The notes beneath the pieces are model-generated. The model did no database searches and had not been told where the DNA came from. It saw nothing but the letters and a program-made list of their open reading frames with translations. From Afipia sp. 1NLS2 (GTDB lineage: Bacteria; Pseudomonadota; Alphaproteobacteria; Rhizobiales; Xanthobacteraceae): 64,000 nt of DNA. The position numbers and the translations under genes were made by a program. The stretch spans positions 778,001 to 842,000 of the forward strand of contig NZ_ADVZ01000001.1 of the NCBI RefSeq assembly GCF_000178995.1, written 5' to 3'. Positions 14,865-24,015 of the stretch are shown piece after piece (position 1 is the stretch's first letter; every line of letters starts with the position of its first letter).

Positions 14865-15650
14865 ATGCCTTCCATCCTGGACAACAAGAACACTTCAGCG
14901 CCATCCGTTTTTCTCCCGGGCGCCTTGTTGCGCGAGGCCCGTCGACAAAGGGGACTGCCGACCGCCGATGTCCCTGCAATCTGCATTCTCGACCCCGACG
15001 GCGATATGGTTCGGCGGCTGCGGGAGAGCTGTGAGGCTCAACCTTTCAAACCGTGGGCCTGTTACCACACGCAGCTCGATACGTTCACCATCGGCGGCCA
15101 AACGGTCGGCCTTGTCGGATGCGCGGTCGGCGCACCGTTCGCCGTGCTTGTCGCCGAGCAGCTTTTCGCGAGCGGTTGCCGCTTGCTGATCAGCGTTACG
15201 TCGGCCGGACAAATTACAGCGAGCACGTCGCCCCCCTATTTCGTCATCATCGACCGTGCGCTGAGGGATGAGGGAACGAGCTATCATTATACGGCGCCCG
15301 CTGAATACGCTGAGGCCGAGCCGCGTCTGGTAAGAAGAGCAGTAGATGCGCTCGATCAAATAACGCAACACGTACTTGTCGGAGCGACGTGGACGACGGA
15401 TGCGCCATTTCGGGAAACGGCCGACGCGATTGGCTTGGCCAAGTCGAAAGGTGTACTGGCCGTCGAAATGGAGGCCGCCGCGCTGTATGCCTTTGCTGCT
15501 TCGGCCAAGGCCGCGGTGCTCTGCCTTGCCCACGTCACCAATACGATGGGACAGGCTGGTGACGATTTTGAAAAGGGGGAAGCCGACGGCACGAAGGATG
15601 CGTTAGCCGTGCTTGGCAGTTTAGTTTCCGAACTCTCCCGTGACATGTAG
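14865..15650 (+). CDS. Nucleoside phosphorylase-family protein
   Basis: 261 residues. PNP/UDP phosphorylase superfamily features: VGLVGCAVGAPFAVLVAEQLFASG, LISVTSAGQI (phosphate/ribose loop), HVLVGATWTTDAPFRET, and the substrate motif GVLAVEMEAAALYAFA. It would cleave a nucleoside or related N-glycosidic substrate; which one is unclear. It lies between a methyltransferase and a GDCCVxC gene with spacings of 8 and 18 bases, suggesting a three-gene operon whose purpose is not obvious. Confidence 0.8.
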   Translation: MPSILDNKNTSAPSVFLPGALLREARRQRGLPTADVPAICILDPDGDMVRRLRESCEAQPFKPWACYHTQLDTFTIGGQTVGLVGCAVGAPFAVLVAEQLFASGCRLLISVTSAGQITASTSPPYFVIIDRALRDEGTSYHYTAPAEYAEAEPRLVRRAVDALDQITQHVLVGATWTTDAPFRETADAIGLAKSKGVLAVEMEAAALYAFAASAKAAVLCLAHVTNTMGQAGDDFEKGEADGTKDALAVLGSLVSELSRDM

Positions 15651-15668
15651 ACGCCGAGAACACCAAGA

Positions 15669-15884
15669 ATGACCCTCCTCACTTCGACTATCACTTGTCC
15701 GCAATGCAGCCATAAGTCGACGGAAACGATGCGGACAGATGCGTGCCAGTTTTTCTATGACTGCAAAGGATGCGGTACGCGTCTCAGACCCAAATCCGGC
15801 GATTGCTGCGTCTTCTGCTCCTATGGCGACGTGCCATGTCCGCCCATTCAAGAAAATCCCGACAGTTGTTCTGCTTGCGCTTAG
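15669..15884 (+). CDS. GDCCVxC-domain small cysteine-rich protein (copy 2)
   Basis: 71 residues, close to the copy at 5950-6180: STITCPQCSHKSTETM, DACQFFYDCKGCGTRLR, then KSGDCCVFCSYGDVPCPPIQ. The C-terminal tail ends in CSACA instead of CCASR. Motif cysteines are encoded by TGC/TGT. It follows the phosphorylase gene by 18 bases instead of sitting with merP, so the two copies were probably acquired separately rather than by tandem duplication. Confidence 0.85.
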   Translation: MTLLTSTITCPQCSHKSTETMRTDACQFFYDCKGCGTRLRPKSGDCCVFCSYGDVPCPPIQENPDSCSACA

Positions 15885-16085
15885 ATTACAGGCCGGTCTT
15901 GGGCGCCACACCGGCTGGGCTTTGGCGAAAAAGCGCAATAGCCGATGAACTCATAACCTCCTTCAGATCGGGAGTCACGAACCCCTCAATCTCAGCATCG
16001 CGCGAAATAGCATCAAGATGCACAGGTGTGAGTTATGCAAATTTCTTCCTTCTTCTGCATTTCTATTCAAGATTGATGTATTATT

Positions 16086-16700
16086 TTGCATAGATTTGCA
16101 GAAGTCGAAGTGAGTCCCTATGTGAATTATGATGTAACAGGGGTCGTCCAGGTGCTGTCGAGCAAGCAAATCGAGGCTGGTGCCAAAGCGATTGCCGAGG
16201 ACATGATGCTTCCCGGCGGCGGTCGAAAGAAGCTGGCGCGGGTTGTTAGAGACCATCTTGATTGGTTCGATGCCGTGGAAGCCCGCGGCCTGACGTGGGG
16301 CAACATGTCCCGGCTGCTGCTTGCCGCAGGCGCGCACGGCAGTGACGGCCGCGCAATCCCGGTCGGGACGCTCTCGTCAACCGTATGGCGCAAGCGGTCG
16401 GACGCCGCATCGCCAGTCTCCCCGGCGTCCAGCAAAATTCGAAGTACCGGTCGGCCCTCGCCTCGAATGGGCCAAGCGGAGCGTACCCACGTTATTCCGA
16501 GCAAGCCGACGAACCACGTCGGCGACCAGAACTCGGTAGCGCGAACCAAAAGCCAGCGCGCGTCAAAGGCAAAGCAGCGAACCGCGCAACCAGTAAAGCC
16601 GGCGTCTCGGACTGCGCCGAGCGATACGACGACGTCGAAAGCTCAGACGCTTGCCTTCATGAAGCGGGCGGCATCTATCAGACGCGGCGGATCCGATTGA
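16086..16700 (+). CDS. Uncharacterised element-associated protein
   Basis: Up to 204 residues. The start is uncertain (TTG 16086, GTG 16110 or GTG 16122; none has a good ribosome site). The N-terminal half is folded and helical (VVQVLSSKQIEAGAKAIAED, KKLARVVRDHLDWFDAVEARGLTW, IPVGTLSSTVWRKR); the C-terminal half is Ser/Thr/Arg/Pro-rich and disordered, ending in MKRAASIRRGGSD. Proteins of this look occur near ArdC and coupling-protein genes in alphaproteobacterial elements as far as I recall, but no function is known. It probably marks the left part of the mobile element. Confidence 0.6.
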   Translation: MHRFAEVEVSPYVNYDVTGVVQVLSSKQIEAGAKAIAEDMMLPGGGRKKLARVVRDHLDWFDAVEARGLTWGNMSRLLLAAGAHGSDGRAIPVGTLSSTVWRKRSDAASPVSPASSKIRSTGRPSPRMGQAERTHVIPSKPTNHVGDQNSVARTKSQRASKAKQRTAQPVKPASRTAPSDTTTSKAQTLAFMKRAASIRRGGSD

Positions 16701-16799
16701 AAGCGGACGCTCCGTCAGACTTCGCCATTAATTCCAGTAACCCAGCCGGTGCACGGCGGAGGCACGCATAGCCGGCAGTACCGCCAAGGCAGTGATCAG

Positions 16800-17033
16800 T
16801 TAGCGTGCCGTTCGATCAAAGAGGGCGGCTAGATCGATCCCAAGCGCAGATGCCAACCGGTCCAGCGATTCCAGCGTGGGATTTGCGGTTCCAACCTCGA
16901 TCGCGCTAATGAGCGCCTGCCGAAGACCTGCCTCGGCCGCGAGGTCATCCTGCGACAGCGCCCGTTCGAGTCTCAGCCGCCGCAGATTGCGGGCCAGAAC
17001 CCTTTTGGCCGATAGAATTTCCCGCTTCGCCAT
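16800..17033 (-). CDS. XRE-family HTH regulator
   Basis: 77 residues, nearly all of it a Cro/C1-type helix-turn-helix: LARNLRRLRLERALSQDDLAAEAGLRQALISAIEVGTANPTLESLDRLASALGI. It ends shortly after the domain (LAALFDRTAR), so it has no effector domain. A perfect 8-bp dyad lies 4 bases upstream of its start and suggests autorepression. Single-domain XRE proteins in integrative elements commonly control transfer or excision genes. Confidence 0.88.
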   Translation of the reverse strand: MAKREILSAKRVLARNLRRLRLERALSQDDLAAEAGLRQALISAIEVGTANPTLESLDRLASALGIDLAALFDRTAR

Positions 17034-17036
17034 TCA

Positions 17037-17055
17037 TCAGGATGAACCATCCTGA
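17037..17055. promoter_or_regulatory. Operator candidate upstream of the XRE gene
   Basis: TCAGGATG-AAC-CATCCTGA is a perfect inverted repeat of 8-bp arms directly before the XRE start codon (minus strand, 17033). A second short palindrome, CGTTTA-A-TAAACG, lies at 17080-17092. Both are the size expected for a Cro/C1-type dimer. Confidence 0.6.
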
Positions 17056-17247
17056 CGACTATCCCGCCACACGCTATAACGTTTAATAAACGCTTTGGCG
17101 TATAGAGAAATAACTGCGCGGGTTCGAGTGGTATGCGATCGCCGGAAGCCATCAGGGCGCAGCGCGGAGACCTATGCGGTCAGAATCCTCGTCGATTCGT
17201 CGCAGACGATGGTCAGGTCGGGAATAAATTAGGCGCGTTGACGGAGC

Positions 17248-18162
17248 TCACCGGATACCGGTGAGCCAATCGACCGCCTTTTGGGCCAATGCAGCTGCAG
17301 TAAAGATCGCGCGCTTATCTGATTTGAGCACAGCCAGCCAGTTGCCAAGGTAAGCGGCGTGGTCGGGTCGCGGCTCGAGCGTGATGGAGAGATCGGCACA
17401 GAGGAACGCGGCACCGATTTCTGCAACCAGTTCCTCGCGCGCATAGGCGTGTCCGCCAAAGCGCTTGCCAAGATCGCGGTCGCAACGATGCGAGGGCGAC
17501 GTCCAGTGAACCAGTTCGTGTAGTACTGTCGCGTAGTAGCCTTCGGCGGCGCTCGCCGTAGGTGTGTCGATGAATTGCCCATAAGGCGGCATTTCGATGC
17601 GATCGGCGGACGGAATATAGCAGGCGCGGTTGCCCCTATGCACGATGGTCGCCCCGGTCGCGGCGATGAAGGCGTCGGCGCGCTCGATCCGAGTCGACAC
17701 GGACTCTGTGATCGCAGACGGCTGAGCCGGTGTCGGCGCCGGCAGGCCATCGATCTGATCGGTGTTGAAGACAGTGTAGGCACGCAGCATGGGAATGCGC
17801 GTCACCGTCTCGTCGCCGGTCACGGCATCATCTTCAGCCCGTTCGATGGTTTTGGCGTAGACCACGGTTGCGCCGCGCTCGCCTTTGCGAACCTGTGCGC
17901 CGAGGGCTTGGGCCTGGCGGTAGGTCATCCACGTCGAAGACATGTAGCCGTGCTCTATCACCTCGGACCAGAGAATAAGAACATTGATGCCGCGATAGGG
18001 TGTGCCGTCGTGGCGAAGCGGCCGGATTGAATCTAAGTCTTTGGACGTTGTGGTCCAGGGCTTGGTCCACGAGCGGGTGCCCTGCTCCAGATCACGGATG
18101 ATGGTATCGGTGACGCGCTGATAAATGTCGGCGCGCGGGTTCGCACCGAGATGCTTGCTCAT
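17248..18162 (-). CDS. ardC: ArdC-like antirestriction protein / ssDNA-binding zincin (copy 1)
   Basis: 304 residues. N-terminal ArdC ssDNA-binding domain (DIYQRVTDTIIRDLEQG, PYRGINVLILW, WMTYRQAQALGAQVRKGERG), then a zincin-like metallopeptidase domain with HELVHW (His215-His219) and a downstream EELVAEIGAAFL glutamate. ArdC proteins protect incoming single-stranded DNA from restriction during conjugation. DUF736 lies just upstream in the same direction. This copy differs from the second ArdC at 58597 (HEIGH), showing two independent lineages in one window. Confidence 0.9.
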   Translation of the reverse strand: MSKHLGANPRADIYQRVTDTIIRDLEQGTRSWTKPWTTTSKDLDSIRPLRHDGTPYRGINVLILWSEVIEHGYMSSTWMTYRQAQALGAQVRKGERGATVVYAKTIERAEDDAVTGDETVTRIPMLRAYTVFNTDQIDGLPAPTPAQPSAITESVSTRIERADAFIAATGATIVHRGNRACYIPSADRIEMPPYGQFIDTPTASAAEGYYATVLHELVHWTSPSHRCDRDLGKRFGGHAYAREELVAEIGAAFLCADLSITLEPRPDHAAYLGNWLAVLKSDKRAIFTAAALAQKAVDWLTGIR

Positions 18163-18228
18163 CGGTGACGCCTTCGATGTGAGGTGACGAGGACCGGCGC
18201 GGCCGGAAGCGACCGCGCCGGGTGCGGC

Positions 18229-18540
18229 TCAGTCGGCGCTGCGGCGCGACCAGATCAGCGAGTGCACGCCGTCTTCACCTTCGATCAGATTTGCGTAGAT
18301 CGGGCTGGAGAAGCTTGGGTCATCCAGCTTCACGCTGTAGAAAATCTTGCCACCGTCTTTTTGAGCGGGTTTTTTCCAAGCGGCACCGAGCTCGACAGAG
18401 CCTGCGAGGATGCGATAGTCAGGGGCCTTGTCGCTTTCCTTCTCGGTCGGGATGAATTTTGCCTCGATGTTGAGGCTGAGCGTTCTGACTGCGCCCGCAA
18501 AGCCGTTGTCGCTCTTGGTGAATGTTCCGATGGTTGCCAT
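18229..18540 (-). CDS. DUF736-family protein
   Basis: 103 residues from ATG 18540 ([23 protein letters not shown]) with [14 protein letters not shown] and [20 protein letters not shown], the DUF736 pattern. Small proteins of this family accompany ArdC and ParB-like genes in rhizobial plasmids and integrative elements; the fold resembles small OB/ssDNA-binding proteins, though the function is not proven. 66 bases separate it from ardC, with a GC-rich hairpin (CCGGCGCGG / CCGCGCCGG) between them. Confidence 0.88.
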   Translation of the reverse strand: MATIGTFTKSDNGFAGAVRTLSLNIEAKFIPTEKESDKAPDYRILAGSVELGAAWKKPAQKDGGKIFYSVKLDDPSFSSPIYANLIEGEDGVHSLIWSRRSAD

Positions 18541-19534
18541 GATCGTCTCTCCGTTTGCTCTCGGGCTCGCGTGATTGCGGCCTCGATGACGGTCCTTGCG
18601 CCGGGCGGCGATCGACCTGCACCGGAGGCCGGAGCGAAGCGGAGGACGGCGGATAGGACGGCTTTTTTGTCTTGCGCGAGGAGACACGCGTAGCGTGGCG
18701 GGGAAAAAAGCCGGACGCGCCGTTGCAGGGAAGCGATCGGGGCCAAAAGGCCCTTTACCGCTCGGCGACACCGTCCATCGTCAGAGGCCGAACACCTGCG
18801 CGACCACATCCTGCAAACGGACGACCGATCCCGACCCATCCGTTTCATGGCGACGGCTTCTTAGGCGCCGGGCATTCGACTGCGAAGACTGTCAAGCAAA
18901 CTGATCAACCCGACAGGGATCAAGACCACGATGGACTTGGCTCGCCGGCGATGGCGGAGCGCCGCCTTGGTAAACCCATGCAAAATGGACGGCCGAAAAT
19001 TGGAGCCGTGCGCCTAATGAGCTTAGCCGGAACATACAACCGCATCGTGGTGAAGCGCACCGCCTGAGCTAGTGATCCGCAGCATCTTGGCTGTCGCAGC
19101 GGCTCGCGGTCGTTCTCGCCGTGTGGCACCGTTGTTCACTTCGACATGCAGCGATCCCGGCGATCATGCGAGCGCGACGCGACATTCAGCCGTGGAAACT
19201 CTGGCACCTCGACTATCGCCAGATCACAGTTCTCCGGCGGCACCGATCACATCGACAAGACAGGCTTCAGATGCCGCGACAAGCTGACGACTATCGCGAT
19301 GGATTAATCAGCAACGCCGTCGGTTAAAAATGTAGACATGACTCCAGCCGCAGCAATCAGCAGAGCACGGATCGGAGATCATACGTCGTTGGCACGTCCT
19401 TCCGCTGGCGTTTTGAGTGATCCAGCGGTTTCCGCACGTGGCATTGTTGCGGATCGGCTAATATTGCCTGACCGGTGGCCGCTTGGGTCATGCTGTCGCC
19501 CACGGGCGTGAAGGACGAGTGCAGATGCGTTTCG
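18541..19534. other. Long stretch without a recognisable gene
   Basis: Neither strand holds a frame that looks like a family I know. The part nearest the DUF736 gene contains the inverted repeat described separately. The rest, 18.9-19.5 kb, has only short frames with atypical composition and may be decayed sequence of the element backbone. Confidence 0.45.
18660..18712. repeat. Nested inverted repeat upstream of the DUF736 gene
   Basis: GGCTTTTTT (18660-18668) and AAAAAAGCC (18704-18712) are perfect 9-bp arms. Nested inside is a smaller stem, CACGC-GTA-GCGTG. The T and A tracts make this able to act as a terminator in either direction, but an origin or protein-binding role is also possible, given its place in the element backbone. 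Confidence 0.5.
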
Positions 19535-20056
19535 CTACGGCTCCGCAAGACATGGCGAAGTGGCTGCACCGTCCGACATTCTTTGCGCGATCTCGTTCGC
19601 TCGCGGCTGCCGCGCATCGACTGACGCGACGCGGCAGGCTCCGGACGGTGACACCTTGAGAACTACCAGCTCCTCGGCCTCGCGCTCGCGTCCAGCCGAT
19701 GCTGTATCGATCCGCCAGATACGCAAGATCGCTGCATGTGGCAGGCCTGCCGCCATCCGCCATTCAACCTTTTCACCGAACACGCGGCCAGCACCGCGCC
19801 AACTCACACTCAACGGGGAGTGCTGTTGCCGTGTCGGATGCCAGAGCGCGATTCCGGCGATGTTGCCCTCATCGGCATACTCGGCCACATAACCGGCCGG
19901 ACCCGGACAGCGCCATCGGCTAAACCCCTCGCGGGATCGATCTTTGCAAGACGGTCCATGGGTGGGAGTATAGATATACGATACCTCAGCCGCATGGACG
20001 GCTGATATGCCCACAGTCAGCAATCCGAAAATTAATCCGACGCACGCCGGCCTCAT
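19535..20056 (-). CDS. Exported protein of unknown function
   Basis: 173 residues with a signal peptide (MRPACVGLIFGLLTVGISAVHA, cleavage before AEVSY). The mature part begins with SYIYTPTHGPSCKDRS and contains WRCPGPAGYVAEYADEGN, followed by a beta-rich region with several Trp. Three Cys in the first part could form disulfides in the periplasm. Its ATG overlaps the stop of the membrane protein gene upstream (ATGA), so the two are coupled. No family recognised. Confidence 0.65.
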   Translation of the reverse strand: MRPACVGLIFGLLTVGISAVHAAEVSYIYTPTHGPSCKDRSREGFSRWRCPGPAGYVAEYADEGNIAGIALWHPTRQQHSPLSVSWRGAGRVFGEKVEWRMAAGLPHAAILRIWRIDTASAGREREAEELVVLKVSPSGACRVASVDARQPRANEIAQRMSDGAATSPCLAEP

Positions 20057-20532
20057 ATGCGTACTGCCTGCTGTTGTTGTAAGCGCCGGACCTCGGCAGG
20101 GTTGGACCCGTAAAACATACGACGACGGTTTACCTTGCCCGAAATCACCGTCATCAGACTCGCAAGACCGGGCAGTAGCCAGAATGCGCCCAGACCGCCG
20201 ATCGGCAGCATCAGCGTCCCCAGCACGATATGATGAACTATCACCATGTTACGCAGGTTATGACGGTCAAAGACTGCCACGTCCTCAGCTTTGATGCCCC
20301 ATAGTTGGTAGTGATATCGCCGCCCGTAAACAAACATCTTGTCTAAAAAGAACTCCCCGCCGCATCCTAACTGAAGCAGTGCAGCAGTGTCGTTGCAAAC
20401 TGCGACCTTATCGATCTGGATTCGGCGCCCCGAAGCTTCAGTGATTTCGAGATAGGCGTAAACCGTCAGATAATTGTCGAACTGGTGCTGGCCGTGCGCC
20501 GTCACCGTTCCCTTAATACTGAGCAAACTCAT
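20053..20532 (-). CDS. Membrane protein of unknown function
   Basis: 159 residues from ATG 20532 (MSLLSIKGTVTAHGQHQFDNYL). The N-terminal 90 residues look like a small soluble beta domain; then come two membrane segments (MVIVHHIVLGTLMLPIGGLGAF and LPGLASLMTVIS) and a basic C terminus. It overlaps the exported protein gene by 4 bases. The pair may be an envelope module of the mobile element; no function can be assigned. Confidence 0.65.
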   Translation of the reverse strand: MSLLSIKGTVTAHGQHQFDNYLTVYAYLEITEASGRRIQIDKVAVCNDTAALLQLGCGGEFFLDKMFVYGRRYHYQLWGIKAEDVAVFDRHNLRNMVIVHHIVLGTLMLPIGGLGAFWLLPGLASLMTVISGKVNRRRMFYGSNPAEVRRLQQQQAVRI

Positions 20533-20732
20533 TGTCTCACCCTGCAAATCTTCCCGGAAACACACTACACGTTAAAGCGTGTCATATGCGTTAAGGCGTT
20601 TGGCGGCATTTTCGGCAATGCTTGTCCTCCGACCGGCAACTCGCTGGGTTCGGGACCGTGAGCGCAAGACGGCTTCCGGTCCCGAGTATCCCGCCGGTTT
20701 ATTCCGCCGCGATCATGCCCTCGGCGTCAGCG

Positions 20733-21148
20733 CTATGCTCGGCATCGGGTCACCCCGTTGGCAGACGCGGGAACGATGGCCAGACCCGCAATGATCCAGG
20801 GAAGCCACCCCGTTCCGGCGACAAGCTGCTCGGCAGTTTCCGCCATCGGTGCCTTCTTCATGGCCGCGGTGCGCTCGGCTGCTTCCGGCCCGACCGCCTC
20901 ACTGACGGCAGCGATGATCGCAAGCGTATCCGCCGTCGCCAACGCCGCGGCTTCTTGTCCCATGGCACTCTGACCGCGAACACGGTCAAAGCTGCGCAAT
21001 GGGCGAATAGCGCCATGCGGCTGTCGCGATCGAGTTCAGCGACAAAGCGCCAGAGAGCGGACGGCGATTCTGGCAGTTGCACCGCCCATCGGTCATGACG
21101 ATCCGCCAACGCTCTTGCGGCAGCGGGTATCGAGCCGTGTATCTTCAA
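20733..21148 (-). pseudogene. Decayed C-terminal remnant of a ParB-like partition protein
   Basis: Two minus-strand frames together match the C terminus of the intact ParB-like protein at 59709-61859. The first (from 21148) gives ALADRHDRWAVQLPES, ALWRFVAELDRDSRMALFAHC, parallel to SERHAGWKADL / ALWDWLDVLDDASRMALLAHC. The second, in another frame, gives VSEAVGPEAAERTAAMKK and EQLVAGTGWLP, parallel to VHEALGEEKVRLIDHLKK / ERLLADTGWLP. The start, the ParB nuclease domain and about 45 residues between the two pieces are missing. The element in region 2 has thus lost its ParB-like gene. Confidence 0.75.
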
Positions 21149-21155
21149 CGTTGTT

Positions 21156-21347
21156 GTGGACGTTTACGAAAAGGTCGACGCATTGGGGGTCTCCCCGACT
21201 TCCGAAGAGTTTGAGGCGTTCGAACAATCCTACCGACGGGAGGAGGAAGACGGGCTGAATCATCGAGTCACCGGCAACATTACGTGTCGTGCCGGCGACG
21301 TCAGTACTATCCTCCGCCATCTTTTTACGGGCACCGCGGCCTCATAA
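21156..21347 (+). CDS. Doubtful small open frame, 63 codons
   Basis: GTG-started frame with an acidic composition (VYEKVDALGVSPTSEEFEAFEQSYRREEED). It has no clear ribosome site and sits in decayed sequence next to the ParB remnant. It could be part of a former gene; I do not recognise it. Confidence 0.2.
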   Translation: MDVYEKVDALGVSPTSEEFEAFEQSYRREEEDGLNHRVTGNITCRAGDVSTILRHLFTGTAAS

Positions 21348-21380
21348 AGACGCGGGCTTACTCCGCCAAATAGTCCGCAA

Positions 21381-24011
21381 TCAGATTCGTTTAATGGGTG
21401 CTCCGAGCTGCAGGAAATCGCGCTCGCGGCAGGTCAGGACTAAGACCTGCAGGGCTTGCGCCGCCTTGTGCAGCACTAAATGCATGCGCTCCAACCGCCC
21501 CTCATCTGTGTTGACGAGGGCATCATCAAGAATGACCGTGGATGGCAGGCCTGATGCGCGAAGGATGTCCGCAAGGGCGAGACGAGTAATCACAGCGACC
21601 TGTTCGCGAGCACCCACGCTCAATGAGTGAAACGGCTCCGTGACTCCCTTGCGCACAAAGTGCTCGATTTCGAGCGTATTTTCATTGAGAACGATGTCGC
21701 TGTCGGGTTGGATCAGCTTGAGGTAGGGCTTCACGCGCTCGCGGAGCGGACCGAGCCATCGATCCTTCATCTCCCGTTGCGCCTGTGTGAGCGTCTCATG
21801 CAGCAGCAGCGCCGCAGCTGCCTCGATATGTCGAGATGCGAGTCGTTTCTTGGCTTCGAGACCTTGGCCTTCCACCTCCGCCAATTGCTCACCGATGCCG
21901 TCGCGGCCAAGGGTCTTGAGCTCGACCTCCAGATCCCGCTTCTCACGCGTCAACGTTTCGATATCGGTCGCGATCGCACGCTCCGCATTCTCGGCGCGCT
22001 GCAACTCCAACGCTGCGACCTCTGGTTCAGCCGCCTCTAGAGTGGCCTTCGCTTCACGATGCCCCTCGTTTGCGATGTTCAACGCCGCTTCGGCTGCGGA
22101 CAGATACTGCTGCAACTCGTCATCGGTCGTGTGACTGCGAGCTACCGTCAATTCTTGCGTACAGGCTTCATGCCGGCGCAAAGCAGCGGCCGCACGCTCG
22201 ACGACAGTTGCGACCTGACGGCCCGTTTGCTCTCTTGCAGCGCGCGCCGCGGCTGCGCTGTTATCGGCATTCTGCTCGTTCTCGCGGGCTGTGTGCAGCG
22301 CTCGTTCCGCTTCGTCTAGCGCTGCTTCTGATGCGTCCATCAGTGCCGAGGCTGCTTCCGTCAGCGGCCTGGCGGCGACAATCTGTTGAGTGTCAACGGC
22401 CTGCCTCAGTGAATCGATGCCTTTCGGGGCGACCGCAGCAATTGTCTTTGCCAACGCGGCGGCTTCCTGGATTGCGGTCGTACGCTGCGCCAATGCCTCG
22501 CGAGCGGCCGCAAGATCGATAAAGTCGAGTTTGACCAGATGATCCGTGAGGCTACGCGCTGCTGTTTCCGATGCCAGCCGTAACGCTTCAACACCGCCAC
22601 CGGGATGAACCTTCAGACGACCAAAGCCTTCAAGGTCGACGGCCGCGTCCCGGAACAGGCTGAGCGGTCGGGTGGCATCATGCGGCTTAAGGTCGATGGC
22701 GATATTACGGGGCCCGTCGGGCTCGAAGGTGATTTGCACGCTCGCCGCATCAAGCTGCAGTTGCGCGCGATCCTGGGCGGCCTGAAGTTTTTCGAGACCG
22801 GCAATATCCTCTTTGCGAACCGTAATGCCTTCCGCCACCGCGACATATTCACGGCGTTTGGCGTCGGCAGCGTTCACTGCCTTCAGCTCTTCTTTGAGTT
22901 TTGTCAGCAGTGCAGTCGCCTGGCGATGTGCCAGGGCCTGTTCCAGAGCTCTGACGGCATTCTCGGCCTGTTCACGGCGCGACCGCGACAGGCGGAGATT
23001 TTCTTCGGCGATGTCCGCCGACGCCTCATGTCTGGTCAGTAGCCCGCGACCTTCCTCCGCCTCGGATTCCGCAGTGGCCAACGCAGCCCTCGCCTGTCCG
23101 ACATTGCCGATCACCAGTTCACGCGCATTCTTCCGTTCAGCAGCTGTATCTTTCTCTGACTGGCAATGGACCAACCGCTCAGCCGCCGCCTTCACCGCAG
23201 AATCCAGCCGTTCGGATTGCCGGATCGCTTCCCTTGCTCTCGTGACAGACTCTACGGCTTTGGTCAGCCGATCCTCTCGAACGTGGCGGGCAAGCGCCTC
23301 GTTTTTGGTCGACAGGAGTGAGACCTTCTCATCGTGTGCAGTGAGGGATGCTGTCAGATCGGCTTGACGAACCTCGAGCGCGGCGACTTCATCCACCAGT
23401 GCCTTGTAGGCGCCTTTGGGATTTCCGCGCTTGTCCCAGAAGCTGTTGCGCCGTTCCTCGGACGCAGCCAGCAACACACGGCCGCGCTCTCCGCCAACGA
23501 CCTGTCCGACCTCCCGTTCGAGAGCCGAAGCAATTGAATCGCGTCCGGCTCCGACACCGAGGGAACGGTATGAACCTCCCTGTTCGACCCAGAGAAGGCC
23601 ATAAATCCCCTGATGTTCTTCGGGCTTGGAGCGCCCTTTGTTAGGCGGCGTGAAACCGAAGATTTCGGCTAGACGTTCCTCAACGGCATCCCCGGTGACC
23701 CGCTCGCCAGGGCCGACGAGCTCGGCCTCTTGCCGCTGACAGAAGGCTTTGCGCAGTCGCCAGGCCTTCCCGTCAAGATCGAAATCGATCGAGATTTCGG
23801 GGCGCACCGATTGGCCGTATGGCTGCATGCCTGCAGCCACGTCTCCGCCGACACGATGCCGTTCGAACAGTGCCGCCCTTAAAGCAGCTAACAACGTCGA
23901 CTTCCCCGCTTCGTTGTCACCCACGAGGACATTGAGGCCGTCTTGCAGGTCCTCAACAACGACGTGACTAAGCTTACGGAAATCGCGTATCTCGATGCGG
24001 CGGATCTGCAT
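21381..24011 (-). CDS. SMC/Rad50-like ATPase (YhaN/SbcC-type)
   Basis: 876 residues. N-terminal ABC head with Walker A GDNEAGKST (after IEIRDFRKLSHVVVEDL), a long central coiled coil rich in Ala/Glu/Arg (about residues 190-760), and a C-terminal head with signature LSVGAREQVAVITRLALAD and Walker B TVILDDAL. There is no CxxC zinc hook, which distinguishes it from SbcC/Rad50 and fits YhaN-like proteins. Its start is 4 bases after the stop of the Mre11-like gene, so the two proteins should form a nuclease-ATPase complex acting on DNA ends or foreign DNA. Its position inside a defence island suggests anti-phage use, which is an inference. Confidence 0.85.
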   Translation of the reverse strand: MQIRRIEIRDFRKLSHVVVEDLQDGLNVLVGDNEAGKSTLLAALRAALFERHRVGGDVAAGMQPYGQSVRPEISIDFDLDGKAWRLRKAFCQRQEAELVGPGERVTGDAVEERLAEIFGFTPPNKGRSKPEEHQGIYGLLWVEQGGSYRSLGVGAGRDSIASALEREVGQVVGGERGRVLLAASEERRNSFWDKRGNPKGAYKALVDEVAALEVRQADLTASLTAHDEKVSLLSTKNEALARHVREDRLTKAVESVTRAREAIRQSERLDSAVKAAAERLVHCQSEKDTAAERKNARELVIGNVGQARAALATAESEAEEGRGLLTRHEASADIAEENLRLSRSRREQAENAVRALEQALAHRQATALLTKLKEELKAVNAADAKRREYVAVAEGITVRKEDIAGLEKLQAAQDRAQLQLDAASVQITFEPDGPRNIAIDLKPHDATRPLSLFRDAAVDLEGFGRLKVHPGGGVEALRLASETAARSLTDHLVKLDFIDLAAAREALAQRTTAIQEAAALAKTIAAVAPKGIDSLRQAVDTQQIVAARPLTEAASALMDASEAALDEAERALHTARENEQNADNSAAAARAAREQTGRQVATVVERAAAALRRHEACTQELTVARSHTTDDELQQYLSAAEAALNIANEGHREAKATLEAAEPEVAALELQRAENAERAIATDIETLTREKRDLEVELKTLGRDGIGEQLAEVEGQGLEAKKRLASRHIEAAAALLLHETLTQAQREMKDRWLGPLRERVKPYLKLIQPDSDIVLNENTLEIEHFVRKGVTEPFHSLSVGAREQVAVITRLALADILRASGLPSTVILDDALVNTDEGRLERMHLVLHKAAQALQVLVLTCRERDFLQLGAPIKRI

Positions 24012-24015
24012 GATT

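Noticed and set aside
5950-15884. GDCCVxC proteins as selenoproteins
   Set aside because: Both copies use TGC/TGT at every motif position and have no in-frame TGA, so they are cysteine forms.
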